From the NCBI RefSeq assembly GCF_044792555.1, contig NZ_CP126238.1, positions 2,108,001 to 2,172,000 on the forward strand: DNA of 64,000 nt, in the 5' to 3' direction. The notes beneath the pieces are model-generated. The model had not been told where the DNA came from, made no database searches, and was given only the letters and a program-made list of their open reading frames with translations. This document shows positions 29,573 to 37,546 of the stretch, one piece after another (position 1 is the first letter of the stretch; each line of letters opens with the position of its first letter). A program made the position numbers and the translations under genes. This DNA comes from Alicycliphilus denitrificans_A (GTDB taxonomy: Bacteria; Pseudomonadota; Gammaproteobacteria; Burkholderiales; Burkholderiaceae_C).

Positions 29573-30397
29573 TCAGTCGCGCAGCAGGTCGTTCAGGCTG
29601 GTGCTGGAGCGCGTCTTGGCGTCCACCTTCTTGACGATGATGGCGGCATACATGCTGTAGCGCCCGCCGTCCTTGGGCAGGTTGCCGCTGACCACCACCG
29701 AGCCCGCGGGCACGCGGCCGTACATCGTCTCGCCCGTGGCGCGGTCGTAGATCGGGGTGCTCTGGCCGATGTACACGCCCATGCTGATGACGGAGTTCTC
29801 CTCCACGATCACGCCCTCGACCACCTCGGAGCGCGCGCCGATGAAACAGTTGTCCTCGATGATGGTGGGGCCGGCCTGCAGCGGCTCCAGCACACCTCCC
29901 AGGCCCACGCCACCGGACAGGTGCACGTTCTTGCCCACCTGGGCGCAGGAGCCCACGGTGGCCCAGGTGTCCACCATGGTGCCCTCGTCCACATAGGCGC
30001 CGATGTTCACATAGCTGGGCATCAGGATCGCGCCCTTGGCGATGAAGCTGCCGCGGCGCGCCACGGCCGGCGGCACCACGCGCACGCCGGTGGCGGCCAT
30101 CTCGTCGGGCGTGAGGTGGGAGAACTTGGGTTGCACCTTGTCGAAGAAGGCCAGGTCGCCGGCCCTCATGACGGCGTTGTCCTTCAGGCGGAAGGACAGC
30201 AGCACGGCCTTCTTGATCCACTGGTGCACGGTCCACTGGCCCACGCCTTCGCGCGTGGCCACGCGCAGCTTGCCATTGTTGAGCTCGGCGATCACATGCT
30301 CCACGGCATCCATGACCTCCTTGGGGGCGGAGGCGGGCGAGAGGCTGGAGCGGTTGTCCCAGGCGTTGTCGATCAGGGTCTGCAGTTGTTGACTCAT
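29573..30397 (-). CDS. dapD: 2,3,4,5-tetrahydropyridine-2,6-dicarboxylate N-succinyltransferase
   Basis: Uses succinyl-CoA to open tetrahydrodipicolinate, committing to the succinylase route to diaminopimelate. The 274-residue protein has an N-terminal helical part and a left-handed beta-helix made of hexapeptide repeats (GAILMPSYVNIGAYVDEGTM, then GVGLGGVLEP). The length matches E. coli DapD. It starts 7 bases after the dapC stop, and the pilU-like gene follows after about 60 bases. Confidence 0.97.
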   Translation of the reverse strand: MSQQLQTLIDNAWDNRSSLSPASAPKEVMDAVEHVIAELNNGKLRVATREGVGQWTVHQWIKKAVLLSFRLKDNAVMRAGDLAFFDKVQPKFSHLTPDEMAATGVRVVPPAVARRGSFIAKGAILMPSYVNIGAYVDEGTMVDTWATVGSCAQVGKNVHLSGGVGLGGVLEPLQAGPTIIEDNCFIGARSEVVEGVIVEENSVISMGVYIGQSTPIYDRATGETMYGRVPAGSVVVSGNLPKDGGRYSMYAAIIVKKVDAKTRSSTSLNDLLRD

Positions 30398-30404
30398 GGT
30401 GAGC

Positions 30405-31607
30405 TCAGGTACGGGATTGGATGAATTGCACGATGCGCCGGGCGGCCTGCTCGCATTCCTCGGCCTCGGCCACCAGGGCCATGCGCACGCGCTGGGCGCC
30501 GGGGTTGGCGCCGCCGACCTCGCGCGCCAGATAGCTGCCCGGCAGCACCGTCACATTGTATTGAGCCAATAGTTCTCGGGCGAACTCGGCATCACTCATG
30601 GCCAGGGCATCGGGCAGCCTGGCCCAGAGGTAGAAACCTGCGTCGGGCAGGCACACGTCCAGCACCTCGGTCAGCATGGGCGTGACCTGGGCGAACTTGG
30701 CGCGGTACAGGGCGCGGTTTTCCTGCACATGGGCCTCGTCGCTCCAGGCGGCAATGCTGGCCGCCTGCACGGCCGGCCCCATGGCGCTGCCATGGTAAGT
30801 GCGGTAGAGCAAAAAGGCCTTGATGAGTGCCGCATCGCCCGCGACGAAGCCGCTGCGCAGGCCCGGCACATTGCTGCGCTTGGACAGACTGGTGAAGGCG
30901 AGCAGATTGCGGTAGTCCGCCCGGCCTAGCCGGGCCGCGGCTTCCAGGCCACCCAGCGGCGCCTCATCGCGGAAGTAGATCTCGCTGTAGCACTCGTCGG
31001 AGGCGATCACGAAACCATAGCGGTCGCTGAGCGCGAACAATTTTTCCCACTCGGCCAGTGGCATCACGGCCCCCGTGGGGTTGCCCGGTGAGCACACGAA
31101 CAGGAGTTGGGTGCGCTGCCACACGGCCTCGGACACGCTGTCCCAATCCACGGCGAAGTTGCGCGCCGGGTCGCTGGGCGCGTAATGCGGCGTGGCGCCC
31201 GCCAGCAGCGTGGCGCCCTCGTAGATCTGATAGAACGGATTCGGACAGACCACGGTGGCACCCGGGCGCGAGGCATCGACCACCGTCTGTGCGAACGCAA
31301 ACAGCGCCTCGCGCGAACCGTTGATGGGCAGCACCTGCGTGGCCGCATCCACGCCTATGCCATAGCGCCGCTGCAGCCATGCGGCACAGGCCTCGCGCAG
31401 GCGCGGCTCGCCGGCTGTGGAGGGGTAGCTGGCCAGGCCGGCGAGGTTGGCGGCCAGGGTGTCCTGGATGAAGCGCGGTGTGGCATGGCGCGGCTCGCCC
31501 ATGCCCAGGCTGATGGGGCTGTACTGCGCTGCGGGGGTGACCCCCGCGAAAAGTTGCCGCAGCCGTTCGAATGGATAGGGCTGCAATAAAGAGAGCAGGG
31601 GGTTCAT
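30405..31607 (-). CDS. dapC: Succinyldiaminopimelate transaminase
   Basis: PLP-dependent class I/II aminotransferase that makes N-succinyl-LL-diaminopimelate. The 400 residues include SLGMGEPRHATPRFIQ at the N-terminus, VVCPNPFYQIYEG, the aspartate that contacts PLP in IASDECYSEIYF, and the Schiff-base lysine in FTSLSKRSNVPGLRSGF. The assignment to DapC rather than another aminotransferase rests on sequence style and on dapD and dapE in the same operon. It is the first gene; GATAAT lies exactly six bases before the ATG. Confidence 0.93.
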   Translation of the reverse strand: MNPLLSLLQPYPFERLRQLFAGVTPAAQYSPISLGMGEPRHATPRFIQDTLAANLAGLASYPSTAGEPRLREACAAWLQRRYGIGVDAATQVLPINGSREALFAFAQTVVDASRPGATVVCPNPFYQIYEGATLLAGATPHYAPSDPARNFAVDWDSVSEAVWQRTQLLFVCSPGNPTGAVMPLAEWEKLFALSDRYGFVIASDECYSEIYFRDEAPLGGLEAAARLGRADYRNLLAFTSLSKRSNVPGLRSGFVAGDAALIKAFLLYRTYHGSAMGPAVQAASIAAWSDEAHVQENRALYRAKFAQVTPMLTEVLDVCLPDAGFYLWARLPDALAMSDAEFARELLAQYNVTVLPGSYLAREVGGANPGAQRVRMALVAEAEECEQAARRIVQFIQSRT

Positions 31608-31613
31608 GGGGCG

Positions 31614-31619
31614 ATTATC
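31614..31619 (-). promoter_or_regulatory. -10 box for a leaderless dapC transcript
   Basis: GATAAT (31619-31614 on the minus strand) is followed by CGCCCC and the dapC ATG. Six bases from the -10 box to the start codon puts the first transcribed base at or next to the A of the ATG. No clear -35 is visible. Confidence 0.5.
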
Positions 31620-31759
31620 AAGGATGGCTGACAGGGACGTTACAGGCCGAGTTGCCTACGATGAATGCGGGAAACGCCCGGGTTAGGTAAAAATGTTTAT
31701 CTACGTTACAAACGGCATCATTTGTATGTGGCGCTGGGACTGCGAGGGAGAAGAGGGCA

Positions 31760-33265
31760 ATGGCTGATTCATACATTCTGCGGCCAGGCACCTGGCTCAT
31801 GCGCAGGCTGGGGTTTTCGACCAAGCTGGCCTTGCTTGCGGGCGTAGCCGTGCTGGCGCAGCTCATTGTTGCAGGCGTGCAGGGGCTGGGCGCGCAGGTG
31901 GCTTGGATCGTGTGCGGCGCAGCCATGCTGGCCATTGTCTATCTGGCGCTGGCGCTACAGAGCAGCGTGACAAAGGACTTGGGACGGCTGAGCAGGGTCA
32001 TGGAGTGCGTGGAACATGGCGATCTATGCGCCCGTGTCGGGATGCGGGGTGCCGATGAGTTGGCACACATGGGTGCTCAACTTGATCGCATGGTGCTCAC
32101 GCTGTCATCCATGGTGGCCGACATTCGCAGCAATGCTGCCCTGGTCGCGCATGCGGGACAGAGCCTGGCCGCAGACAGCTGCGAGCTTGCAGAGCGTACC
32201 GAGCAACAGGCGGCAAGCCTGGAGCAAACGGTTGCCAGCGTGGCGCAGCTGTCGTCGGCAGTGAACAACAATGCCCAGGCGGCGGGCGTGGCCGATCAGC
32301 GTGCGGCAGCGCTGCGCGGTGCGGCCGAGGCCGGCACCCAGGCCATGGCGCGTGCGGTCGACTCCGTACAGAGCATTCAAAGCGATGCGCGGCGTATGGG
32401 GGAGATCATTCAGGTGATTGACAGCATCGCGTTCCAGACCAACATCCTCGCCCTCAATGCTGCCGTGGAGGCTGCGCGTGCGGGCGAGCAGGGGCGTGGT
32501 TTTGCCGTGGTGGCAGCGGAGGTGCGCACTCTGGCACGCCGCTCGGCCGAAGCGGCGCGTGAGATCCGTGGCCTGATCAGCACATCGGTGCAGCAGGTGG
32601 AGACCAGCGCAAGCCTGATCCGCTCCACGGGCGACGGGATTGCTGCCATGACGGACAGCATTCGGGGCGTGGCGGATCATGTGAGCGAGATTTCGCATTC
32701 GGCGAGTGAGCAGGAGACCGGTCTGCGTGAAATCAGCACTGCGGTGCAGCAGCTCGACCAGATCACCCAGCGCAACGCACAGATGGTCGGCGATGCACTG
32801 CGGCAGGCCCAGGTGCTGGAAGGCCGTGCTCATACGCTATCGCAGGCGGTGCGCAATTTCCGCCTGCAGCAAGGTACGGCCGAGGAGGCTGCAGCCCTGG
32901 TGGAGCGCGCAGTGGCCATGCATGGTGCTTACTCGCGCGAGGCTTTCTTGCGCACCTTGACCGATCCTGCGCAGCCTTACCATGACCGCGACATGTATGT
33001 GTTTGCACTGGATGCCGCTGGCACCTACCTGGCCTTTGGCGGCAACCCGGCCAAGGTGGGGACGCGCGTCCACGACATTCCTGGTGTCGCCGGTGAGCAG
33101 CTGCTGCAAGCCATAGTGGCGCAGTCGGAACGTGCCCCCGGCTGGGTGGAGTACGACATCACTCACCCGGCGACCGGAGCCGTGCAAACAAAGATGTCTT
33201 TCGTGCAACGCGCGGGAGACCTGTTCCTGGGCTGCGGGGTCTACAAATCCTTGGCCGCAGTTTGA
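31760..33265 (+). CDS. Methyl-accepting chemotaxis protein with C-terminal Cache-like domain
   Basis: A 501-residue chemoreceptor. Two hydrophobic segments (~20-43 and 46-66) are separated by only a few residues, so there is almost no periplasmic part. A HAMP-like stretch leads into the signalling domain (~105-370), whose hairpin tip is SIAFQTNILALNAAVEAARA. After it come ~130 residues resembling a single Cache domain (ALVERAVAMHGAYSREAFL, then DRDMYVFALDAAGTYLAFGG). The sensor is therefore at the C-terminus and presumably cytoplasmic, the reverse of the usual order. It is divergent from dapC, and no che genes are nearby. Confidence 0.9.
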   Translation: MADSYILRPGTWLMRRLGFSTKLALLAGVAVLAQLIVAGVQGLGAQVAWIVCGAAMLAIVYLALALQSSVTKDLGRLSRVMECVEHGDLCARVGMRGADELAHMGAQLDRMVLTLSSMVADIRSNAALVAHAGQSLAADSCELAERTEQQAASLEQTVASVAQLSSAVNNNAQAAGVADQRAAALRGAAEAGTQAMARAVDSVQSIQSDARRMGEIIQVIDSIAFQTNILALNAAVEAARAGEQGRGFAVVAAEVRTLARRSAEAAREIRGLISTSVQQVETSASLIRSTGDGIAAMTDSIRGVADHVSEISHSASEQETGLREISTAVQQLDQITQRNAQMVGDALRQAQVLEGRAHTLSQAVRNFRLQQGTAEEAAALVERAVAMHGAYSREAFLRTLTDPAQPYHDRDMYVFALDAAGTYLAFGGNPAKVGTRVHDIPGVAGEQLLQAIVAQSERAPGWVEYDITHPATGAVQTKMSFVQRAGDLFLGCGVYKSLAAV

Positions 33266-33272
33266 TGCGGCT

Positions 33273-33983
33273 TCAAGCGCGCTCCGCGCGCTGTGCCCGG
33301 GCGCGCGCCAGCGCTGCGGCGATTGCAGCCTGTTTTCCGCCCAAGGGGGGCAGAGCGGCCGGCCCGACGGTGCTGGGCAGTGCCTCGGGCCGTTTGATGT
33401 CGGCCGGATCAGGTATGGCCTGCGCCTGATGCTGCTGCTCGCGCTCCAGGCGCTTTTGCCGGGATTGATAGCGCGCGCGGGCCTGGTCGGCCTGCAAGGC
33501 GGACCAGGCCGACCAGCCCGTGGCCTGGCCGCTGGCGTTTTCCATACGTATGCAGTCCACGGGACAAGCGGGCAGGCATAGCTCGCAGCCCGTGCAATGG
33601 GACGCCATCACGGTGTGCATGCGCTTGTTCAGGCCCAGGATGGCATCCGTAGGGCAGGCCTTGATACACAGCGTGCAGCCGATACACCAGTTTTCATCGA
33701 TCACGGCCACGGTACGCGGGACTTCCTGCCCATGTTCAGCACTGAGAGGCAGCTCGGGGCGCCCGGTGATGGTGGCCAGGCGCGCCACACCCTGGGCGCC
33801 TCCGGGCGGACATTGATTGATCCCGGCCTCGCCATGGGCCACGGCATGTGCGTAAGCGGCGCAGTCGGGGTAGCCGCAGCGCGTGCATTGGGCTTGTGGT
33901 AGGGCCGTGTCAATGCGTGCGGCCAAGGCGTGCAGCTCAGCCGTGGACAGCGGCGGCAGTTGCTCAGCCTTGGCTGTGCTCAC
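33273..33983 (-). CDS. rsxB: RnfB/RsxB-like ferredoxin-type electron transfer protein
   Basis: A 236-residue iron-sulphur protein. Near residues 33-62 it has the RnfB-type cluster motif CTRCGYPDC..CP. Two 4Fe-4S ferredoxin motifs follow, CIGCTLCIKACP and CTGCELCLPACP (~100-145). The last ~75 residues are an Ala/Arg-rich tail. It lacks the N-terminal membrane helix of RnfB in a full Rnf complex, and no other rnf/rsx genes are in the window. It probably passes electrons as a soluble protein to an unknown partner. It lies just downstream of phaZ on the same strand, 14 bases away. Confidence 0.85.
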   Translation of the reverse strand: MSTAKAEQLPPLSTAELHALAARIDTALPQAQCTRCGYPDCAAYAHAVAHGEAGINQCPPGGAQGVARLATITGRPELPLSAEHGQEVPRTVAVIDENWCIGCTLCIKACPTDAILGLNKRMHTVMASHCTGCELCLPACPVDCIRMENASGQATGWSAWSALQADQARARYQSRQKRLEREQQHQAQAIPDPADIKRPEALPSTVGPAALPPLGGKQAAIAAALARARAQRAERA

Positions 33984-33997
33984 GCTTGCCCCGCGTG

Positions 33998-35308
33998 TCA
34001 GGTGCCGGTGCGTGCGCGGCGCACGCGAGCGGCATTTGGCTGGCTGGGTTGGTTGGCGAGTATGAAGTCGCGCACCTTGGGATAGACATGCTTGCGCCAG
34101 CGGCGGCCGCTGAAGATGCCGTAGTGGCCAGCACCCTTGACCTCATAGTGCGTGCGGTGCTCGGCCGGGATGCCGCTGCACAGGTCCTGCGCTGCCTTCG
34201 TCTGGCCACAGCCTGAGATGTCGTCAAGCTCGCCTTCGATGGTCAGCAGTGCCGTGTTGATGATGTCCTGTGGGCGCACACGCTCAAGTTCGCCACTGAC
34301 CGAGCGCACATCCCAGGTCCCGTGGACCAGCTTGAAGTCCTGGAAAACGGTCTTGATGGTCTCGAGGTAGTAATTGGCATCCATGTCGAGCACCGCGTTG
34401 TACTCATCGTAGAACTTGCGGTGGGCCTCGGCACTGGCGTCATCGCCGCGGATCAGGTTCTTGAAATAATCATAGTGGCTGGTCGCGTGGCGATCCGGGT
34501 TCATGGCCACAAAACCCATGTGCTGCATGAAACCTGGGTAGACGCGACGACCGGCACCAGGGAAATTACTGGGAACACGGTAGATAACGTTGTTTTCGAA
34601 CCACTGAAAGCTGCGCTTGGTGGCGAGGTTATTCACCGCCGTAGGCGAACTGCGTGCGTCGATGGGGCCACCCATCATGGTCATGGACAGCGGCGTCATC
34701 TCGCCACGGCTGGCCATGAGGGAGACGGCGGCCAGCACCGGCACGGTGGGTTGGCACACGCTCATCACATGGCAGTTACCGTAATGGCGCTGCAGGTGGC
34801 GTATGAACTCCTGCACGTAGTTCGCGTAGTCGTCCAGATGGAAGTCGCCCTCGGACAGTGGAACCGTGCGTGCGTTTTTCCAGTCGGTGATGTAGACCTT
34901 GTGCCCCTCGAGCATGGAGTGCACGGTCTCGCGCAGCAAGGTGGCATAGTGCCCAGACAGCGGTGCGACGATGAGCACCGCAGGTTGCTCCTTGAGTTTG
35001 AGCAGGGTGTCGGGGTCGTCCGAGAAGCGCTTGAAGCGGCGTAGCTCGCAAAAGGGCTTGTCGATCTCTATGCGCTCATGGATGGCGCAGCTCACGCCGT
35101 CCACATCTACGGTACGGATACCGAATTCGGGCTTTTCATAGTCCTTGCCAAGTCGGTACATCAACTCGTAGGCCGCAGACATGCGGTGTGCCACTTGCGT
35201 TTCGCTGAAAGGCGACAGCGGGTTGCTGTAGAACTTGGCAGCCGCCTGCGCCAGGTCGGCGAAGGGCTCCATCAGGGTGCGCTGGGATTCGTAGAGGGTG
35301 TACAGCAT
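33998..35308 (-). CDS. phaZ: Intracellular polyhydroxybutyrate depolymerase
   Basis: Mobilises stored PHB granules in the cytoplasm. The 436 residues have no signal peptide and follow the Ralstonia PhaZa1 pattern. The nucleophile site is SVCQP with Cys185 in place of the usual lipase serine, preceded by HYGNCHVM, and the catalytic histidine is in GAGHYGIFSG near the C-terminus. The alpha/beta-hydrolase core begins near residue 110 (AVLIVAPLSGHYATLL). It suggests the organism stores PHB. A TTGCAGTGCACAA sequence just upstream could be a PhaR site. Confidence 0.93.
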   Translation of the reverse strand: MLYTLYESQRTLMEPFADLAQAAAKFYSNPLSPFSETQVAHRMSAAYELMYRLGKDYEKPEFGIRTVDVDGVSCAIHERIEIDKPFCELRRFKRFSDDPDTLLKLKEQPAVLIVAPLSGHYATLLRETVHSMLEGHKVYITDWKNARTVPLSEGDFHLDDYANYVQEFIRHLQRHYGNCHVMSVCQPTVPVLAAVSLMASRGEMTPLSMTMMGGPIDARSSPTAVNNLATKRSFQWFENNVIYRVPSNFPGAGRRVYPGFMQHMGFVAMNPDRHATSHYDYFKNLIRGDDASAEAHRKFYDEYNAVLDMDANYYLETIKTVFQDFKLVHGTWDVRSVSGELERVRPQDIINTALLTIEGELDDISGCGQTKAAQDLCSGIPAEHRTHYEVKGAGHYGIFSGRRWRKHVYPKVRDFILANQPSQPNAARVRRARTGT

Positions 35309-35325
35309 GGGGAGCTCATTTTATG

Positions 35326-35338
35326 TTGCAGTGCACAA
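35326..35338. promoter_or_regulatory. Candidate PhaR operator upstream of phaZ
   Basis: TTGCAGTGCACAA, an imperfect palindrome of the TGCAnTGCA type, lies 18-30 bases before the phaZ start. Similar motifs stand before phasin and PHB genes in Burkholderiales, where PhaR binds; the match here is by eye. Confidence 0.35.
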
Positions 35339-35451
35339 TATCGTAGCGATTGCCTGGATTTGCGTGTAGGACCATTGCCGATATTTCGTCCCGGATGCGA
35401 CAAAAGAGCAAGCCATTTTGACTATGGTGTTAATAGATTTTCATACTTTGT

Positions 35452-35490
35452 GGTACGGCGTTGCAGCGGCTTTTTGCTGCCGTGCGTACC
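35452..35490. terminator. Strong hairpin downstream of the (p)ppGpp synthetase gene
   Basis: Outer stem GGTACG (35452-35457) / CGTACC (35485-35490) and inner stem GCAGC (35463-35467) / GCTGC (35476-35480). It starts about 26 bases after the stop codon of the minus-strand synthetase gene. There is no T-run in that direction, so if it terminates it is not a classical intrinsic terminator. Confidence 0.35.
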
Positions 35491-35515
35491 CTATGAAAAG
35501 ATCATGAGCACGCGC

Positions 35516-36574
35516 TCAGGCCTGGCCCTGCAACCAGGCCTCGAAGGCCTCGCGTGAACTGTTGCGCAAAGCACGACGAAATATCTGCTTGTCCCCCAGG
35601 TACAGGCAGTGGCGTATCACGGTGAAGGGGGTGAAACTGTTCTCCGGGTTGTGCTCCTCGTAGAACTGCTTGTAGCGCTTGACTGTGGCCAGGGTTTCGC
35701 GCAGCAGCGCATTGAAGCGCGAGCGGGTGATGCCCGGCGACCAGGCGCGGATGTCCTCCACGAACTGATCCACCTTCTGGGCGTCGAACTCCACATCCTT
35801 GAAGAAGTGGTTGGCGATCTTCAGGAAGGTGAAGGCGTTGAGCTCGCTACCTGGCACCTGGAGGCGCGCCGCTTCGGTTTCGGCTTCGGGTTCGGTGATT
35901 TCGTCGGGTGCGCGTTGCAGCTCGGCGGCTGTGGCATCGCGGATTTGGCGAAATTCACGGTCGGCCAATTCGAAAAGTGCCGAGAGCACATTAATGCGAC
36001 GCTTGAGCTGTGCGGGGATCGATTTTTTGTACTTGATCTTGTGATCCAGCACGCTCCAGGCGTCCTGGATGATGGTGCGAACCTGCAGCTCGAAGGGCTG
36101 GTTGGCATAGGCGGCATTCTCCGGCAGCGCGGCCTGGGTGGCATTGAGCCGCAGATCCAGGTGCAGGCCCTTATAGCCGAACGAGGCCTCGGTGCCTTCC
36201 ATGGCGCTGGTCTTGTCGGTCACGTCGATCACATCAAAGTGTGACTGGACGATCTGCGCCACTTTCTCCAATTCGTCCTCATACAGGCAAACCACGCGCA
36301 CGCCGATCAGGTCGGTGATGTAGTGGCGGATCTCGTAGGGCGTACTGCTTTCTTCCAGAGCCGTGCGGTATTTGCGTGAAAACTTGTGCACGCATTCGTC
36401 ACGGTCTTTGACACGGCCATCAATCTTGGCGATATCAATGTCGCGCGCACGCGACAAAATCGACTGCAGCAGCGCCATGAAGTAACTACAGGCTTGCTCC
36501 AGGGCTGGGCGCTCCAGCGCATAAAAAGCGTGGAAGGCGGCCTCCTCGCGTGCGAGATGGGACGCTGCAGACAT
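35516..36574 (-). CDS. Single-domain (p)ppGpp synthetase (RelA/SpoT nucleotidyltransferase)
   Basis: A 352-residue protein with a RelA/SpoT synthetase domain at about residues 50-200: RHYITDLIGVRVVCLYEDEL, then GYKGLHLDLRL, then ELQVRTIIQDAWSVLDHKI. The catalytic aspartate and glutamate positions look intact. There is no HD hydrolase, TGS or ACT domain, so it is a small alarmone synthetase type. The C-terminal ~150 residues (from EITEPEAETEAARLQVPG) are helical and unlike any domain I know. The product would be ppGpp or a related alarmone. It stands alone, with no partner gene in tandem, so a toxin-antitoxin arrangement is not evident. Confidence 0.85.
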   Translation of the reverse strand: MSAASHLAREEAAFHAFYALERPALEQACSYFMALLQSILSRARDIDIAKIDGRVKDRDECVHKFSRKYRTALEESSTPYEIRHYITDLIGVRVVCLYEDELEKVAQIVQSHFDVIDVTDKTSAMEGTEASFGYKGLHLDLRLNATQAALPENAAYANQPFELQVRTIIQDAWSVLDHKIKYKKSIPAQLKRRINVLSALFELADREFRQIRDATAAELQRAPDEITEPEAETEAARLQVPGSELNAFTFLKIANHFFKDVEFDAQKVDQFVEDIRAWSPGITRSRFNALLRETLATVKRYKQFYEEHNPENSFTPFTVIRHCLYLGDKQIFRRALRNSSREAFEAWLQGQA

Positions 36575-37063
36575 GCGGTGACCGGAGTCTCAGATAGATG
36601 GAGTCGATGGTAGAACAGCGCACCTTGTCCGGCCATAGCCGGGGCAGTAGGACGGTGCCGTTTTTGCGTTCAAGTTTTGGGTGATGCTGCCGGTGCTTGT
36701 CAAGATGTTTGTCCGTTTTTTCATGTGGCAAATGGCGCCAATTCTGCACCCTGCCGGCCAGTTGGGCCGCTTCATAGTAGATGTCAGCATGGCCCGATTC
36801 AGCATACAGCCAAACCCCCGCCCGGCGGTGACCGGGCGGGGGTTGCCAATGTCGGGCGCCCCGGTAAGGGCGCCGTTTGCAGTGGGTTGGCGGGATTGCC
36901 GCCGCCCCAAGATAAAGGTCTTTACGCTACGTGCCTGCCGCTATGAAACGGCCTTTCTCCGTACAGAGAGTATGCGCCGCGCGGCATAGATGAATTTGCT
37001 TAATTTCTCTGGATTTCCTTTAATTGAAGAAAAATTTTCTGCAAATTACTCATTTTGTGAATA
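36575..37063. other. 489-base intergenic region between the synthetase gene and lrp
   Basis: No convincing gene lies here. It holds a short nested structure with outer GCACC/GGTGC and inner CCGGC-CATA-GCCGG ending in CGTTTTT (about 36620-36667). It also holds a perfect 13-bp hairpin AACCCCCGCCCGG (36813-36825) / CCGGGCGGGGGTT (36832-36844) and an AT-rich stretch from ~36985 with an Lrp-like box. A small RNA is possible. A 102-codon open frame across it has no good ribosome-binding site and crosses the hairpins. Confidence 0.4.
37027..37041. promoter_or_regulatory. Lrp-type operator upstream of the lrp-like gene
   Basis: The 15-mer AAGAAAAATTTTCTG agrees with the E. coli Lrp consensus (YAGHAWATTWTDCTR) at 13 of 15 positions and has 6-bp palindromic arms AGAAAA / TTTTCT. 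It lies 22-36 bases before the start codon at 37064, which suggests autoregulation. Confidence 0.5.
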
Positions 37064-37528
37064 ATGCAGAGCATGGATCGACTTGATAAAAAAATTCTCT
37101 CCGTGCTGCAGGCCAATGCGCGTGCCAGCCTGCAGGAAATTGGCGCCGCCGTGGGCCTGAGTCCCTCGCCCTGCTGGGGGCGCATCCGGAAGATGGAGGA
37201 GGCCGGCGTGATCGAGGGCTATACGGTGCGCCTCAATCCCCAGGCGCTTGACCTGGGCGACACGGTGCTGGTGCAGGTGACGCTGGACAGCCATTCCGAC
37301 AACACGCTGGAGAAGTTTGGCGAGATGCTGGCCAGCATTCCCGAGGTGGTGGAGGCGCACCTGGTCTCGGGCGACTATGACTATCTGCTGCGCGTGGTGG
37401 TCAAGGACACGCGCGACTACGAGCGCCTGCTGCGCGAGAAGCTCTACAAGATCAAGGGCATACGCCACAGCCGGTCGAGCTTTGTGCTGCGCACGCTGAA
37501 AAAAGCCGACCTGCCGCTCGGGGTGTAG
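37064..37528 (+). CDS. Lrp/AsnC-family transcriptional regulator
   Basis: A 154-residue regulator with an N-terminal helix-turn-helix (LDKKILSVLQANARASLQEI, then SPSPCWGRIRKMEEAGVIEG) and a C-terminal RAM ligand domain (~70-145, with EAHLVSGDYDYLLRVVVKD). The start could be 37064 or the ATG nine bases later (37073), which gives the more usual MDRLDKK N-terminus. It is convergent with lysP, 18 bases apart, so lysine or another amino acid is a plausible effector. That is an inference from position. Confidence 0.93.
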   Translation: MQSMDRLDKKILSVLQANARASLQEIGAAVGLSPSPCWGRIRKMEEAGVIEGYTVRLNPQALDLGDTVLVQVTLDSHSDNTLEKFGEMLASIPEVVEAHLVSGDYDYLLRVVVKDTRDYERLLREKLYKIKGIRHSRSSFVLRTLKKADLPLGV

Positions 37529-37546
37529 CGGCAGGCTGGAAGGGGC

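Noticed and set aside
36681..36989. 102-codon plus-strand frame in the intergenic region before lrp
   Set aside because: There is only a weak ribosome-binding site, and the frame crosses a perfect 13-bp hairpin. The composition changes from hydrophobic to random along its length, and I recognise no homologue.
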